Assembly: GCA_019925105.1 (NCBI GenBank)
Contig: JAHGAU010000034.1
Location: forward strand, 186,001-250,000
Direction of reading: 5' to 3'
Origin: Niebla homalea
Lineage: Eukaryota > Ascomycota > Lecanoromycetes > Lecanorales > Ramalinaceae
Length of the DNA stretch: 64,000 nucleotides
Below, piece by piece: positions 62,100 through 64,000 of the stretch. The notes under the pieces were generated by a model, which made no database searches, was not told the DNA's origin, and saw nothing but the letters and a program-made list of their open reading frames with translations. The stretch's first letter is position 1. Each line of letters opens with the position of its first letter. Both the position numbers and the translations under genes were made by a program.

Positions 62100-62363
62100 A
62101 TGAAGCAACGAATACATATGCATCATCTTTCTTTCTTCGGCATACTCAAATCCATCGACTTTAATGACCCTCCTGTCACTGGCAGCGTGAGCAAATTGGA
62201 TGTAGTTTTCTTCGTAGGCTGTACAGAACGAGCTACCGATGCTATGAGGGGATGGTATGACGATACACGATCAGAAAGAAATCAGCAAGAGCTCGGCGTA
62301 TCAAGTTGGACAATACTTCCTTCTATTTCGCCATTTCTGGTGGTTTGCGGTGGGCGTCCGTAG
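62100..62363 (+). CDS. Small hypothetical ORF
   Basis: 87 codons from ATG at 62,100 (MKQRIHMHHLSFFGILKS). The frame is open further upstream without an ATG. A TATATAAG word lies about 110 bases upstream. Nothing recognised; it could be a gene fragment or chance. Confidence 0.2.
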   Translation: MKQRIHMHHLSFFGILKSIDFNDPPVTGSVSKLDVVFFVGCTERATDAMRGWYDDTRSERNQQELGVSSWTILPSISPFLVVCGGRP

Positions 62364-62642
62364 AGCTTGCTGCGGAGAGCCATTCCCAAGGCCAGAGAAT
62401 CGCGATCCCCCAAGCACCAACTTAAAATATGGAGCAGATACCTCATCCATACACTTTAACATGCCCTAATACCTAAATCAAACATTTCACTCAAGATCGT
62501 TCCTGATACATATACAACATCGATCTCATCATGGATGTTACGTAATCACTGTCTGATTGAAACTAAGATTCATCATCCATCCACGCAGAACCAATTTTGC
62601 ATCCACTAGTCTTGCTTTCCTCCTCAGAAGATGTAATACACA

Positions 62643-62897
62643 ATGCCTCTCTCTCAAAGCGCCCGTCCTCTACGCACTTCCTCAGCAATGGTTACTGCAG
62701 CTTCTGCGGTCGACAACACGATTGATCTGACTCCAAAGAAAGCCCACTTGCAAATCAATGCCGCTTGTCATCGCTTGCCCAGTGCTCGCCTCTCGCTAGG
62801 AGTTAAAAAAATTGGCAACGAGGGCATGGTAAAGTCCCGCCACAACCACATTTCTCCCCATTCCAAGCTACTTCTTCTGACTTTTCAATTCACCTAG
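62643..62897 (+). CDS. Small hypothetical ORF
   Basis: 84 codons, ATG in the good context ACACAATGCC, Ser/Ala-rich N-terminus, basic C-terminus. No signal peptide, membrane helix or known domain. Could be the first exon of a longer gene or chance. Confidence 0.22.
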   Translation: MPLSQSARPLRTSSAMVTAASAVDNTIDLTPKKAHLQINAACHRLPSARLSLGVKKIGNEGMVKSRHNHISPHSKLLLLTFQFT

Positions 62898-64000
62898 AAC
62901 GCCATTGATAAAAGGAATTCCTGGTTAAAATGTCTCTGCGCTTGACTCAAACCACACGTTTCGAACCAAGATCTTTGTCTCAAAGAGTATATATTTGGTG
63001 AGTCCGAGATTACCCACGTTGCAATCCTTTTTTGCTGCTAACCAGCGCCTCACGAGGAGCGCACGATCCTCGGGAACGGGCAGTCCACAATTTGGAACAG
63101 CATCTGGTCTCGATTATATACAAGACCACTGCTGCGGCTGGGGCTCAATTGATGGCTGGATTGGAACCTTCGACGCTGTGGACTGCGACATCCACTCAAT
63201 AAAATCTTTCTAGAGAGCGGACTGATATGGTTTTAAGGCTGTGAGAGGGCTACGGTAGAGTCGCGCCCCGCATGCATGTCTAGGTCTTTCACATTCATAT
63301 ATAATGACATCGTCATACATGTAACGGGCCCAAAGTGACAGCGTGATACTTCCGGCTCATAAACCATTATTCATAACTATTGACAAGGATGGAGTTTTAG
63401 GCAGGTGAACACTTCAGCATTTACCAGACTCAAGAGTGTAAGGATGAGCATCTGTGTTAATGTCCAGATGTTCGACATTTGAATACATTTGCTTTTGAAA
63501 GCACTTCAACTCCCAATCCGGACATTTTGCGGCACCTTCGCCGGGATGCTCTACTGCGTAAAACGGCAATAGCTGCCTCTAGCTCAGCACGATTGCAAAC
63601 TTGACTTTGCTTGGATGGTGTCTTGATAGTACGCAGCTCACTTCTCCTCTTCCTTGACGCCTCTTTACATGCTGAGAGTGACGCCTCATCAGGCACGAGC
63701 ACGCCGAACGGCGTCAGAGCCCGACAATCAAAGCACCGCGAGCTATTCGAACGTAAGTGTGCTTCCATCAAAGGTCAACGCCTTTACATGATGCAGCGGG
63801 GACCCCGCTTTTTCTTGGTTTGGGCTAGCGAGAAGCCGGTCTTGTATGCCTTTGCGCCGTGCTAAATTCTCTATATCTGACAAAGTCGGCTGTACCTCCC
63901 GCAGCTTGCTGACGTGTCAAGGGGTACCTAGTTAACAGGATTTGGTTGCGGTGGTGCGGTAGTGACGCCGCCGACAAAGCTCCTCGAAATCGGGTCACAC

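Larger units (their letters stand above)
61849..64000. other. 3' region without a firm gene
   Basis: About 2.1 kb to the window end. Weak candidates are listed separately. A TATATAAG core-promoter-like word lies at about 61,988, followed by a possible short gene. ORFs at 63,457-63,771 (minus) and 63,611-63,865 (plus) overlap each other and show no domain. No tRNA or repeat seen. Confidence 0.5.

Noticed and set aside
46000..64000. tRNA or rRNA genes in the gene block
   Set aside because: No GGTTCGAATCC-type B box with matching A box or acceptor stem was seen by eye.

Overview
The window comes from a filamentous ascomycete (Pezizomycotina). The reasons are short introns of about 47-71 bp with CTGAC-type branch sites, typical fungal gene families, and a genome split into two compartments: an extremely AT-rich, gene-free block (about 1-46,000) and a GC-balanced gene block (about 46,000-64,000). 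In the AT-rich block CpA and TpG are strongly depleted while CpG survives, and every recognisable reading frame is full of stops. That is the signature of RIP (repeat-induced point mutation).

AT-rich block. This is a nest of dead transposons, and most junctions can be resolved from target-site duplications (TSDs). A Ty1/copia element is split into two halves (35,459-36,801 and 45,121 to about 45,800) by an LTR element F (36,802-45,120, TSD ATTTA). F holds a Tad1-like LINE on the minus strand, and the LINE's reverse-transcriptase region is split by a small LTR element G (39,485-40,833, TSD AAAAG). Left of the copia half lies a 5'-truncated Ty3/gypsy element C with a chromodomain-like end (31,195-35,458). 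Next to it is a 13.3-kb Ty3/gypsy element B (minus strand, 31,194 to 159). B is interrupted by a full second copy A of the same family in the opposite orientation (10,934-24,341, TSD (A)ATCT) and by two gag-only elements, X (1,158-3,281, TSD ACGTA) and Y (4,523-6,676, TSD GATTA). X, Y, F and G have different or diverged LTRs and bodies, yet share a primer-binding site, a conserved module of about 90-110 bp roughly 190 bp upstream of the 3' LTR, and (in Y, F and G) a hairpin next to the 3' LTR.

Gene block, all on the plus strand. First come two tandem paralogues of a single-pass membrane protein with an aspartyl-protease-like ectodomain that lacks a canonical catalytic motif and a cytosolic tail with repeated YExP motifs (46,515-48,351 and 49,888-51,756). 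Then an intronless plasma-membrane metalloreductase of the ferric reductase family (53,672-56,044). Then a 1,307-residue NLR-like STAND protein (57,825-61,848) with N-terminal NACHT-associated domain, NACHT, winged helix, degenerate repeats and C-terminal zinc fingers. The last 2.1 kb has only weak small ORFs. The genes do not form an obvious pathway. Surface proteins, metal reduction and an NLR beside a RIPed repeat block fit a fast-evolving accessory compartment, but that is inference.
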